From: Agrococcus casei LMG 22410
Lineage (GTDB): Bacteria; Actinomycetota; Actinomycetes; Actinomycetales; Microbacteriaceae
Reading direction: 5' to 3'
Assembly: GCF_900163565.1 (NCBI RefSeq)
Contig: NZ_FUHU01000043.1
Location: 62,001-126,000 of the forward strand
DNA: 64,000 nt
A program made the translations under genes and the position numbers. A model generated the notes under the pieces. It worked only from the letters and a program-made list of their open reading frames with translations. It did no database searches and was not told where the DNA came from. Shown piece by piece: positions 1-7,776 of the stretch (positions are counted from its first letter, which is position 1; each line of letters starts with the position of its first letter).

Positions 1-1
1 C

Positions 2-346
2 TCGTCGCTCAACTTCATCGAGCTCGAGATGAAGGCAGCCGGCTTCGTGACATTCGCAACCGAGCTCGACAACCCCGACTTCGCAAAGATCGCCGAAGCG
101 ATGGGCATCTGGGGCAGGCACGTGACCGCAAGCAGCGACCTGCCAGCCGCTGTCGACGAGTTCCTCGCCCACGACGGCCCCGCTCTGCTCGACGTCGTCA
201 CCGAACGCCAGGAGCTCTCGATGCCGCCTGCCATCACCGCAGAGCAGGTGAAGGGCTTCTCGCTCTATGCGATCCGCACTGTGCTCAGCGGCAAGGGCAC
301 CGACCTCATCGACCTCGCAAAGGCGAATGTCAGGCAGATCCTCTGA
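2..346 (+). CDS. poxB: Pyruvate dehydrogenase (quinone) / pyruvate oxidase, C-terminal part
   Basis: This is the 3' end of a gene whose start lies left of the window; the open frame runs in from base 2. The visible 114 residues match the C-terminal thiamine-diphosphate region of PoxB-type enzymes, including segments like FATELDNPDFAKIAEAMG and GPALLDVVTERQELSMPP. The family decarboxylates pyruvate to acetate and CO2 and passes electrons to membrane quinone. The catalytic core is not in the window, so function rests on the tail alone. The stop codon is immediately followed by the convergent stop of the efflux gene, leaving no room for a separate terminator. Confidence 0.8.
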   Translation, partial: SSLNFIELEMKAAGFVTFATELDNPDFAKIAEAMGIWGRHVTASSDLPAAVDEFLAHDGPALLDVVTERQELSMPPAITAEQVKGFSLYAIRTVLSGKGTDLIDLAKANVRQIL

Positions 347-1855
347 CTAGGCCTTCGCATTGCGAAGGGTGAACACCGCAACGAGCACGGCCGTGACCAT
401 GAGCACAGCACCCGCTGCGCTCATCACAGTCGCACCCTGATCGAACGCGTGCTGAGCAGCAGTGAGCAGTGCATCACCTGCAGCTCCTCCGAGATCGCGT
501 GCTGACTGCACCGCGCCTCCGAGCGTCTCCATCGCCGCATCCGCGTGCGCTTTGTCGACGCCTGCAGGCACCTGCAGCGAACCGCGATACGCCGCAGTGA
601 GCAGGCCCCCGAGCAGCGTCGTGCCGAGCACCGCACCGAACTCGTAGGCAGTCTCAGAGACAGCGGATGCGGCACCCGCCTTCGCAGGCGGCACCGACGA
701 GATGACCAGGTCGTTCGAGAGGGTCTCAGCTGCTCCGATGCCGATGCCGAGCAGGCCGAACAGCAGCGCGATCGTCCACACCTCAGGGTCGTTGCCCGCA
801 AAGAACATCAGCACATACGCCGACGTCGAGATGGTGAGGCCACCGGCCACGACCCAGCCCGGACTCCAGTGCTTGACGACCTGCACCACGAGCAGGCCCG
901 AGAACACAATCGCCAGAACACCGGGCACCAGCACGATCGCCGACTCGAAGACCGTGAGGCCCGTGACAAGCTGCAGGTGCTGCGTGACCCAGTAGAGGAA
1001 GCCCGTGAGCGCGACGACGCTCAGCAGATTGATCGAGAGCGCACCCGAGAACTCGGGGTTTCGCAGCAGGCCGATGTCGAGCATGGGGTTCGACGACCGG
1101 CGCATCCGGCGCACGAACAGCCAGCCGGCAGCGACCGCGACGACGAGCATGATGATCGCAAACGGCTCGAAGCCGTGCGTCGCGAGGCGCTTGATGCCAC
1201 TCGCAAGCCCGCCGAGCGCGATCATCGACGATGCGACACCGATGAGGTCGATCGGCCCCGTGTTCGGGTCGCGCGACTCGTCGATCAGGAACGGCGCCAG
1301 CACCACCAGCGGAATCAGGATGGGCACCGCAATCAGAAAGATCGAGCCCCAGTGGAAGTGCGTGAGCAGCAGCCCGCCGACAACCGGGCCGATGGCAGAG
1401 CCGACCGAGAATCCGGTCGCCCAGACAGCAATCGCGAGTCTGCGCTGCGAGCGGTCTTCGAAGATCGTGCGCAGCAGCGACAGCGTCGACGGCATGAGCG
1501 TCGCACCGAAGAGGCCGAGCAGCGCACGCATGGCGATCAGCACTTCAGCGGTGGGCGAGAATGCGGCGATGACCGAGACGACAGCGAACCCGGTTGCACC
1601 GATCAGCAACAGCTTGCGACGGCCGATGCGGTCACCGAGCGAACCTGCAGCGACAAGCAGCCCCGCGAGCACAAGCGGGTAGGCGTCGATGATCCAGAGC
1701 TGCTGTGCCGCTGAAGGCTGCAGCTCCTTGGCGATGTCGGGGATCGCAAAATTCAGTGCCGTGTTGTCGATCGAGACCAGCAGCACCGGAAGCATGAGCA
1801 CAGCAAGGGCAAACCACTTGCGAGCAGGAGCCCCCTGTCGAACGCTTGCCAGCAT
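347..1855 (-). CDS. MFS drug-efflux transporter, DHA2 (14-helix) type
   Basis: A 502-residue integral membrane protein of the major facilitator superfamily. The N-terminus has LLVSIDNTALNFAIPDI, the motif that opens helix 1 in DHA2 drug:proton antiporters (EmrB/QacA/SmvA group), and GSLGDRIGRRKLLLIGA, the cytoplasmic loop 2-3 signature. Length and spacing of hydrophobic segments fit about 14 membrane helices. The ATG at 1855 is chosen because AGGAGG lies just upstream; a longer frame reaches 1924 but would run into the divergent regulator. A perfect palindrome lies between the two genes, so the neighbouring TetR protein very probably represses it. Substrates cannot be told from sequence. Confidence 0.85.
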   Translation of the reverse strand: MLASVRQGAPARKWFALAVLMLPVLLVSIDNTALNFAIPDIAKELQPSAAQQLWIIDAYPLVLAGLLVAAGSLGDRIGRRKLLLIGATGFAVVSVIAAFSPTAEVLIAMRALLGLFGATLMPSTLSLLRTIFEDRSQRRLAIAVWATGFSVGSAIGPVVGGLLLTHFHWGSIFLIAVPILIPLVVLAPFLIDESRDPNTGPIDLIGVASSMIALGGLASGIKRLATHGFEPFAIIMLVVAVAAGWLFVRRMRRSSNPMLDIGLLRNPEFSGALSINLLSVVALTGFLYWVTQHLQLVTGLTVFESAIVLVPGVLAIVFSGLLVVQVVKHWSPGWVVAGGLTISTSAYVLMFFAGNDPEVWTIALLFGLLGIGIGAAETLSNDLVISSVPPAKAGAASAVSETAYEFGAVLGTTLLGGLLTAAYRGSLQVPAGVDKAHADAAMETLGGAVQSARDLGGAAGDALLTAAQHAFDQGATVMSAAGAVLMVTAVLVAVFTLRNAKA

Positions 1856-1883
1856 GGTTGCCTCCTTCTGTGCATGAATTGCA

Positions 1884-1899
1884 TACCGTCCAGACGGTA
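1884..1899. promoter_or_regulatory. Perfect palindromic operator in efflux/TetR divergent promoter
   Basis: TACCGTC-CA-GACGGTA is a perfect inverted repeat with 7-base arms and a 2-base centre. It sits between the divergent MFS and TetR genes, ending 15 bases before the regulator's ATG. This size and placement are typical of autoregulated TetR operators, so binding by the adjacent TetR protein is a direct inference. Confidence 0.75.
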
Positions 1900-1914
1900 C
1901 AGTAGCATAGTCGC

Positions 1915-2448
1915 ATGAGCACAAGAGACCAGATCCTCGACTCGTTCGAGACGCTGATCATCGATCAGGGCGAGAGGTCAGCGACCCTCTCGGCAGTGGC
2001 GAAGGCAGCCGGCGTCTCAAAGGGGGGCCTGCTCTATCACTTCGACTCGAAGCAGGCCCTCGCCCGCGGCCTCGCAGAGCGCATCGAAGAGTTCTCGCAC
2101 GTCGAGACGCAGCGTCTGCGCGCATCCGAAGACCCCGCGAGACAGTACCTCGAAGAGTCGATCACGCTTGCCGAGCCCATTGACCGCACGTTCGTCGCAC
2201 TGGGCGGCCTCGCACTGCTCGATGACTACGAAGTCGCACGAAGTGCTCTGAGCGACGCCGACGACCGAATCCTCACCCTCTTCACCGAACTGCTCGGCGA
2301 TCGCTCGATCGCACTGCTCGTCGTGAGACTCAGCGACTCGTTCTACCAGCGAGCCGGGGTCGGCATCGAAAGCAGCGACGAGGCAGGCGATCTCGAATCG
2401 ATCCTGCGCCTCGTCGACCGCCTTCGCAGCCAGTCAGCCGAAGGCTAG
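1915..2448 (+). CDS. TetR-family repressor of the adjacent efflux gene
   Basis: A 177-residue one-domain-plus-sensor regulator. Residues about 5-50 form a TetR helix-turn-helix, with VAKAAGVSKGGLLYHF as the recognition region; the rest is a divergent ligand-binding domain of short length. It diverges from the DHA2 transporter across a palindromic operator, so the likely role is ligand-relieved repression of the pump and of itself. The start is the ATG close behind the operator, without a clear Shine-Dalgarno site, suggesting a short or leaderless transcript. Its stop overlaps the serA stop (shared CTAG). Confidence 0.85.
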   Translation: MSTRDQILDSFETLIIDQGERSATLSAVAKAAGVSKGGLLYHFDSKQALARGLAERIEEFSHVETQRLRASEDPARQYLEESITLAEPIDRTFVALGGLALLDDYEVARSALSDADDRILTLFTELLGDRSIALLVVRLSDSFYQRAGVGIESSDEAGDLESILRLVDRLRSQSAEG

Positions 2449-4046
2449 AGTTCGACGATCTCGATCTGGCGGATGCGCGCATCACCGATCTTGTCGCCGA
2501 TCGAGGCGAGCACCGCATCCGGAACCGCTGCGTCAACCGTCAGCACCGACGTCGCACTGCCACCTGCTTGCGTGCGGCCGATCTGCATCTGGCCGATGTT
2601 GACGCCTGCTTCACCCAGCTCGATGCCGTAGAGGGCGACGATGCCAGGGCGGTCCTCGTACTCGAGCACGACGTGGTGGCGCTCAAGCGGCAGCTCGATC
2701 GACTGACCGCCGATTGCAGTGAGCTTCTGCACCTGCTTGGGGCCCGTGAGCGTGCCCGACACCGAGAAGCGCTTGCCGTCGCTGGCCGCGGCGATGACCG
2801 TGACCTCATTGCGGAACTCTTCTGAGACCGAATCGGTGCGCAGTTCGCTCGTGATGCCACGGCCCTCCGCGATAACTGGAGCGTTGACGAACGTGACCTG
2901 CTCACTCACGATGCGAGCAAAGTACCCCTTCAGCACTGCAAGGCGAAGCACCTTGACGTCGTAGTCGGCGAGCTCGCCGTGCACCTCGACGTCGATCGCC
3001 TCGACTGGGCCGTCGACGAGACCCGAGAGGAACTGCCCCAGCTTCTCAGCGAGAGGGATGCCCGGGCGCACGTACTCGTCGATGATGCCGCCTGCGACGT
3101 TCACCGCATCCGGAACAAGGTCGCCCGCGAGTGCGAGGCGCACCGACTTGGCGACCGCGACGCCCGCCTTCTCCTGGGCCTCAGCTGTCGAAGCCCCCAG
3201 GTGCGGCGTCACCTGAATGCCGTCGATGCCGGTCAGCGAGGTGTCTGCCGGGGGCTCCTGCACGAACACGTCGAGGCCGGCGCCTGCGATCTGGCCACTC
3301 GAGACAGCCGCTGCGAGAGCGGCCTCGTCGATGATGCCACCACGCGACGCGTTGACGATGCGCAGGTTCGGCTTCGCTGCAGCGAACTGCTCCTCGCCGA
3401 TGAGACCCGTGGTCTCGGGCGTGCGAGGAATGTGGATTGTGACGAAGTCTGCCTCTGCCATGAGGTCGTTGAGCTCGCGCAGCTCGACACCCAGCTGGGC
3501 AGCGCGCGCGGGGCTGACATAGGGGTCGTAGGCGATCAGCTTGACGCCGAAGGGGGCGAGTCGCTCAGCGACGAGCACGCCGATGCGACCGAGGCCGACG
3601 ATGCCGACCGTCTTCTCGTAGAGCTCGACACCGGTGTACTGGCTGCGCTTCCACTCCCCTGCCTTGAGCGACTGGTTGGCCGCCGGCAGGTGGCGTGCGA
3701 GCGAGAGCAGGTGCGTGATCGCAAGCTCGGCTGCCGAGATGATGTTCGAGGTCGGAGCATTCACGACCATGACGCCCGCCGCAGTCGCTGCCGGAATCTC
3801 GACGTTGTCGAGGCCGACGCCTGCACGAGCGATGACCTTCAGGTTCGGTGCGTGCGAGATCGCCTCTGCATCGACATGGGTCGCACTGCGCACGAGAATC
3901 GCACTCGCATCGGCAAGCGCGGCAAACAGGGCCTCGCGGTCAGTGCCGTCGACGTGACGCACCTCGAAGTCGGGACCGAGCGCGTCGACGGTGGCGTCAG
4001 ACAGCTTCTCGGCGATCAGCACAACGGGCTTTGCGGGGTTCGACAC
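2445..4046 (-). CDS. serA: D-3-phosphoglycerate dehydrogenase
   Basis: First enzyme of serine biosynthesis, oxidising 3-phosphoglycerate to 3-phosphohydroxypyruvate with NAD. The 533-residue product is the long form: substrate domain, Rossmann domain with TVGIVGLGRIGVLVAERL, catalytic stretches NASRGGIIDEAAL and TPHLGAST, then an intervening allosteric domain and a C-terminal ACT domain (EYEDRPGIVALYGIELGEAG). That layout matches the serine-inhibited enzyme known from mycobacteria. The GTG at 4046 is preferred over an upstream ATG because AGAGGAG precedes it. serC lies elsewhere in this window at 54.2 kb, so the pathway is split. Confidence 0.95.
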   Translation of the reverse strand: MSNPAKPVVLIAEKLSDATVDALGPDFEVRHVDGTDREALFAALADASAILVRSATHVDAEAISHAPNLKVIARAGVGLDNVEIPAATAAGVMVVNAPTSNIISAAELAITHLLSLARHLPAANQSLKAGEWKRSQYTGVELYEKTVGIVGLGRIGVLVAERLAPFGVKLIAYDPYVSPARAAQLGVELRELNDLMAEADFVTIHIPRTPETTGLIGEEQFAAAKPNLRIVNASRGGIIDEAALAAAVSSGQIAGAGLDVFVQEPPADTSLTGIDGIQVTPHLGASTAEAQEKAGVAVAKSVRLALAGDLVPDAVNVAGGIIDEYVRPGIPLAEKLGQFLSGLVDGPVEAIDVEVHGELADYDVKVLRLAVLKGYFARIVSEQVTFVNAPVIAEGRGITSELRTDSVSEEFRNEVTVIAAASDGKRFSVSGTLTGPKQVQKLTAIGGQSIELPLERHHVVLEYEDRPGIVALYGIELGEAGVNIGQMQIGRTQAGGSATSVLTVDAAVPDAVLASIGDKIGDARIRQIEIVEL

Positions 4047-4140
4047 GTGCGGTCTCCTCTTGAATTTCAGCGGGTGGGGCAAGCGCACGACGATGTGCCA
4101 GACTCCATGCTAAACCCCGTCACCGCGCGGGTTTCGAATT

Positions 4141-4578
4141 GTGACACCGAAAGAGTGGGGCCTCGCCGCAATGTCAGCACTCGAGATCGCCCAGCTCGCC
4201 CTTCGTGTGGCACTGGCCGCAGCCTTCATCGGCATGGGAATCCTGCACTTCCTGCCGAAGGGTCGCCGCACGATGCAGGCGATGATTCCGCCCAGGCTGC
4301 GCATGAAGCCGCCGCTGCATCCACATGGACTCGTCGTCATCTCGGGGCTCGCCGAGATCGCCGGCGGCATCGGGCTGCTCATGCCGTGGGACTGGGTGCG
4401 TATCGCAGCTGGCATCGGTCTCGTGCTGCTGTTGATCGCAGTGTTTCCGGCGAACGCCTACGCTGCGACGCGGCCCGAGAAGTTCGGCACGCTCGCCGTG
4501 CCACACCTGCCCAGGCTGATCGGGCAGATCGTGTTGGTCGCTCTCGTGGTGGCCGCTAGCCTGCCGCTGACGGCGTGA
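4141..4578 (+). CDS. DoxX-like small membrane protein
   Basis: A protein of about 145 residues with four hydrophobic segments. The pattern AAAFIGMGILHFLPKG followed by GLAEIAGGIGLLMPW is characteristic of DoxX/DoxX-like proteins, a family of four-helix membrane proteins of poorly defined function. The GTG at 4141 gives the longest product; an ATG at 4171 is an equally possible start and neither has a good ribosome site. It overlaps the convergent SRPBCC gene by 23 bases. Confidence 0.65.
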   Translation: MTPKEWGLAAMSALEIAQLALRVALAAAFIGMGILHFLPKGRRTMQAMIPPRLRMKPPLHPHGLVVISGLAEIAGGIGLLMPWDWVRIAAGIGLVLLLIAVFPANAYAATRPEKFGTLAVPHLPRLIGQIVLVALVVAASLPLTA

Positions 4579-5059
4579 ACTTGAACGCCGGCGACTCGTT
4601 GCGGTCATCGAATCCGTAGCGCTCGCCCGACTCGACATAGCGCTTCAGCCGTTCGTTCAGGTCTGCCCAGCCGAAGTCGTATGACTCGCGCATCGCGACC
4701 GCGTCGCCCCATGCCAGCGTGAAGTCGTGCTGCACGGTGACGAGCGTGCCGGTCTCGCTGGCTTCGAACGAGTACACGACCTCGCCGTGCGATGCCGCAC
4801 CCATGCCCATCTGGCCGATCCAGCCGTATACGCTGCCGGGCGTGCACTGCGAGACGACACCCCACAGCGCCGTCGCTTCGCCGAGTCGCTCGACAACAGC
4901 GGCGCCAGCCTCGGTCGGAAACTCGAGCGTGCCTTCGCCGTCGAGCAGGGAGTACGGATGCCCCCACCAGTCATGGGGCGTGTTCTGAAACGCCTCCCAC
5001 ACTGCTGTGACATCGGCTTCGATCTCGACGGCCTGGGTGATGTGAATGCTGCTGCGCAT
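4556..5059 (-). CDS. SRPBCC (START-like) domain protein
   Basis: A 167-residue cytosolic protein with the helix-grip fold typical of SRPBCC/polyketide-cyclase-like proteins: an opening strand SSIHITQAVEIEADVTAVWEAF, a conserved-type W-rich segment (NTPHDWWGHPY), and a long C-terminal helix. Such proteins bind hydrophobic ligands; the ligand here is unknown. The ATG at 5059 follows a GGGGG ribosome-site-like run and begins at the first conserved strand, so it is preferred over an in-frame start 33 bases upstream. It is divergent from the next small membrane protein. Confidence 0.65.
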   Translation of the reverse strand: MRSSIHITQAVEIEADVTAVWEAFQNTPHDWWGHPYSLLDGEGTLEFPTEAGAAVVERLGEATALWGVVSQCTPGSVYGWIGQMGMGAASHGEVVYSFEASETGTLVTVQHDFTLAWGDAVAMRESYDFGWADLNERLKRYVESGERYGFDDRNESPAFKFTPSAAG

Positions 5060-5095
5060 GCCCCCGAGCTTACGTAGGGCAGAATTGAACACGCA

Positions 5096-5479
5096 ATGGA
5101 AATCTTCGTCATCGCCCAGTGGGCTCTTCGTGCGCTGCTTGCGCTGTACTTTCTCTTCGTCGGCTCGTCGCTGTTCCTTCCCGCTCAGCGAGAGGCGGCT
5201 GTGTCAGCCGTGAAGCGCGTCATGCCGAAGGCTGCACGCTCGATCGTGCTCGCAGTCGCGATCATCGCCATGCTCGCCGGCCTGGCGCTGCTGCTCCCCT
5301 GGTGGCTGCCGAGGTTCATCGCCGGCATCGTGCTCATCGCACTGCTGATCGCACTGTTCATGATCACGACTGGCGTCGCGCAGAAGACGGATGACGCCGA
5401 AGCCTCCCGGGTCGCAGTGCGGGTTCGCGCTGTGGTCCAGGTGGTCATCGGCGCTTTGATTCTCATCGCAATCATCTGA
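5096..5479 (+). CDS. Small four-helix membrane protein, DoxX-like
   Basis: A 127-residue hydrophobic protein with four predicted membrane segments (starting ALRALLALYFLFVGSSLFL) and a short polar loop QKTDDAEASR before the last one. It resembles the gene at 4.1-4.6 kb in size and helix pattern, so the two may be distant paralogues. No catalytic motif is visible. The end overlaps the convergent TetR gene by 8 bases. Confidence 0.55.
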   Translation: MEIFVIAQWALRALLALYFLFVGSSLFLPAQREAAVSAVKRVMPKAARSIVLAVAIIAMLAGLALLLPWWLPRFIAGIVLIALLIALFMITTGVAQKTDDAEASRVAVRVRAVVQVVIGALILIAII

Positions 5480-6035
5480 CGACAAACGCGTCGATCGCCG
5501 CATCCACTGCCTGCTGCGGCAGATGACCCACCTGCGCCAGCTGGGCAAGTCCGTGGGCGAGACCCCACGCTGCAGCAGCGAACGCCCGAGTGTCGGGCAA
5601 CTCGGGCCGAGCATCGCGCGCCGTGTCTGAGAGCAGCTGCTCCTCCTCGGCAATGAGCACAGCCATCGCCGGTGTCGGCTGACCCGGAACACAGATCGTC
5701 GGATCATAGATCGCCGCAAACAGATGCGGCCTGGCGACAGCAAAGCGCACATAGTCGGCAAGCATCGACCGCAGGTGCTCATTCGGGTCGACGCCTTCGA
5801 GCGAGCGACGCTGCGACGCGACGAGCTCAGCCATGCTGCGCTCCGCAAGCGTCTTGAGCAGATCGTTCTTGCCCGAGAAGTGATGGTACGGCGCATTGTG
5901 GCTGACGCCCGCCGTCCTAGCCACCTCACGCAGGCTCAGATCCGCTGCCGAATGCGTCTCGAGCAGTTCCATTGCCGCACGCTCGAGCGACTCGGCGAGG
6001 TTGCCGTGATGGTAGCCGGAATTGGATCTTGACAC
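5472..6035 (-). CDS. TetR-family regulator
   Basis: A 187-residue regulator with an N-terminal helix-turn-helix (REVARTAGVSHNAPYHHF) and a C-terminal domain of the type ending in a conserved alanine/glycine-rich helix (AAAAWGLAHGLAQLA). It is transcribed away from the quinone-reductase gene, and the region between contains two inverted repeats, one overlapping its own GTG start. It is therefore likely to control both itself and the reductase, perhaps responding to a quinone or other electrophile. Confidence 0.8.
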   Translation of the reverse strand: MSRSNSGYHHGNLAESLERAAMELLETHSAADLSLREVARTAGVSHNAPYHHFSGKNDLLKTLAERSMAELVASQRRSLEGVDPNEHLRSMLADYVRFAVARPHLFAAIYDPTICVPGQPTPAMAVLIAEEEQLLSDTARDARPELPDTRAFAAAAWGLAHGLAQLAQVGHLPQQAVDAAIDAFVVR

Positions 6036-6087
6036 GTGTCACACCCTACGTCATGCTTGGCACTGTCAAGATAGTTGACACTGCCAA
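6030..6087. promoter_or_regulatory. Operator region with two inverted repeats, TetR/quinone reductase
   Basis: Two symmetrical elements lie between the divergent genes. TGACACGTGTCA at 6030-6041 is a perfect 12-base palindrome covering the TetR GTG start. TTGGCACTGTCAA (6057-6069) and TTGACACTGCCAA (6075-6087) are 13-base arms, matching at 12 positions, around a 5-base spacer. Both contain the half-site TTGACA/TGTCA, which suggests one protein, probably the local TetR, binds both. Confidence 0.6.
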
Positions 6088-6132
6088 GATAACCGCCACC
6101 GCAAGATCACTCCACAACTGATTGGACCCCCG

Positions 6133-6735
6133 ATGTCTGCCCTCGTCATCGACGCTCACCCGAACCCCGACTCCCTCATCTCCGCACTCGCCGCCGCATA
6201 CGCATCCGCCCACGACGATGCACGGCTGCTCGCACTTCGTGACCTCGAATTCGACGTGCACATGCGCTACGGCTACACCAAGCGCATGCAGATCGAGCCT
6301 GACCTCGCAGACGCCCGCCAGGCCATTCGCGACGCCGACCACATCGTCATCGCAACACCGGTGTGGTGGCGTTCAGTGCCAGCGCTGCTCAAGGGCTTTC
6401 TCGACCGCGCCCTGCTGCCGCAGGAGGACTACCGCTACAAGGGGCAGCTGCCAGAGGGCCTCTTGAAGGGGCGAACAGGTCGCATCATCGCAACCTCAGA
6501 CACTCCCCCGTGGCTCGCCCCGCTGCTGCCCGACACCCGCCTGACTCAGCTTCGCGCAGGCACACTCGAGCTCTGCGGCATCAAGCCTGTGCGGATGCGC
6601 AGATTCGGTCCCGTCCGCACGTCGACTGCCGAACAGCGCCAGCAGTGGCTGCAGACCGCTGCCGCCGATGCCGTCGCCGACAGCCGCCGCTCAGCTGACG
6701 CGACGCCCGCGAGTGTACTGAGCAGGCCAGACTGA
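6133..6735 (+). CDS. NAD(P)H:quinone oxidoreductase, flavodoxin-like fold
   Basis: A 200-residue enzyme of the flavodoxin-fold NAD(P)H dehydrogenase group (MdaB/KefF/NQO1-like). Seen directly: the phosphate-loop opening VIDAHPNPDSLISALA, then the flavin-contact stretch IVIATPVWWRSVPALLKGFLD and a later strand TGRIIATSDTPPWL. Family members reduce quinones by two electrons using FMN or FAD. It diverges from a TetR gene with shared operators, so inducible detoxification is likely. The 3' end overlaps the convergent old yellow enzyme gene by 45 bases, and the overlapping tail (after about residue 185) is not conserved-looking. Confidence 0.75.
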   Translation: MSALVIDAHPNPDSLISALAAAYASAHDDARLLALRDLEFDVHMRYGYTKRMQIEPDLADARQAIRDADHIVIATPVWWRSVPALLKGFLDRALLPQEDYRYKGQLPEGLLKGRTGRIIATSDTPPWLAPLLPDTRLTQLRAGTLELCGIKPVRMRRFGPVRTSTAEQRQQWLQTAAADAVADSRRSADATPASVLSRPD

Positions 6736-7776
6736 GCCTGAACCCACTGAGCCGTCAGGAGCACCATCGAGCTCAGCTTCTGCAAACAGCGGCCAGTGCG
6801 GGTTGCGCAGCAGCTCTCGTCCGATCAGCACAGCATCTGCATCGCCATGAGCGAGCACCTGCTCTGCCTGCGCTGGGTCGGTGATCAGACCGACTGCGGC
6901 AACCGGCACATCCGCCTGCTCCCGCACAGCACGTGCGAAGGGCAGCTGATAGCCGGGGCCCGTCGCAATCTTCTGCCGAGCATCGAGACCACCCGACGAG
7001 ATGTCGAAGAAGTCAGCACCTGCAGCTGAGGCGACCCGTGCGAACTCAGCAGTCATCTCGGGCGTGACTCCGCCGTCGATCCAGTCGCTTGCTGAGAAGC
7101 GCACCATGAGGCCGGCCTCCGGGGCAGCTGCACGAACAGCTTCGGTCACACGCTGCAGCAGCAGTGTGCGCTCACCCCACTGGTCGCTGCGCGTATTCGA
7201 CAGCGGCGACAGAAACTGGTGCAGCAGGTAGCCGTGAGCCGCATGCAGCTCGAGCACCGCAAAGCCGGCTGCAACAGCCCTCGAAGCAGCAGCTGCAAAG
7301 TCTGCGACAACCTGCTCGACCTCTGAGCCCGTCATGGCACGAGGCGCATCAAAGCCCTCAAACGCCTCATCGGTGGGGCCGAGCATCTGCCAGCCGCCTT
7401 CCGAGACCGGCACCGTGCCGCGCTCTGGCGCCCAGGGCCGGTAGTTGCTCGCCTTGCGACCCGCGTGTGCCAGCTGGATGCCCGGCACCGCACCGTGCAC
7501 TCGAATGCGCTCAGTGATGGGCGCCCATGCGTCAGCCTGCGCATCGTTCCAGATGCCAGCATCCTGCGGCGAGATTCGCCCCTCAGGCGAGACCGCCGCA
7601 GCCTCGGTGATCACGAGACCCGCACCTCCGCGTGCAAACGACGTCAGGTGCTCGCGGTGCCAGTCGCCCGGCACGCCATCCTGCTCTTCACAGGAGTACT
7701 GGCACATCGGCGCCACCCAGACTCGGTTGCGGATTTCGACACTGCCGATGCGAATCGGCGTGAACAGACGGCTCAT
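6691..7776 (-). CDS. Old yellow enzyme family NADH:flavin oxidoreductase (YqjM type)
   Basis: A 361-residue FMN-dependent ene-reductase. Diagnostic stretches are RLFTPIRIGSVEIRNRVWVA, MCQYSCEEQDGVPGDWH with the YqjM-type cysteine, IQLAHAGRKAS and LELHAAHGYLLHQFLSP. These enzymes reduce activated C=C bonds of unsaturated carbonyl compounds. The ATG shares ATGA with the TGA of the M20 peptidase gene upstream, so it is the last gene of the prpD-prpB-M20 operon and probably translationally coupled. Confidence 0.9.
   Translation of the reverse strand: MSRLFTPIRIGSVEIRNRVWVAPMCQYSCEEQDGVPGDWHREHLTSFARGGAGLVITEAAAVSPEGRISPQDAGIWNDAQADAWAPITERIRVHGAVPGIQLAHAGRKASNYRPWAPERGTVPVSEGGWQMLGPTDEAFEGFDAPRAMTGSEVEQVVADFAAAASRAVAAGFAVLELHAAHGYLLHQFLSPLSNTRSDQWGERTLLLQRVTEAVRAAAPEAGLMVRFSASDWIDGGVTPEMTAEFARVASAAGADFFDISSGGLDARQKIATGPGYQLPFARAVREQADVPVAAVGLITDPAQAEQVLAHGDADAVLIGRELLRNPHWPLFAEAELDGAPDGSVGSGSVWPAQYTRGRRVS

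Noticed and set aside
2979..4559. 526-codon plus-strand frame over serA
   Set aside because: serA is unmistakable on the other strand, and this frame also runs through a separate supported gene.
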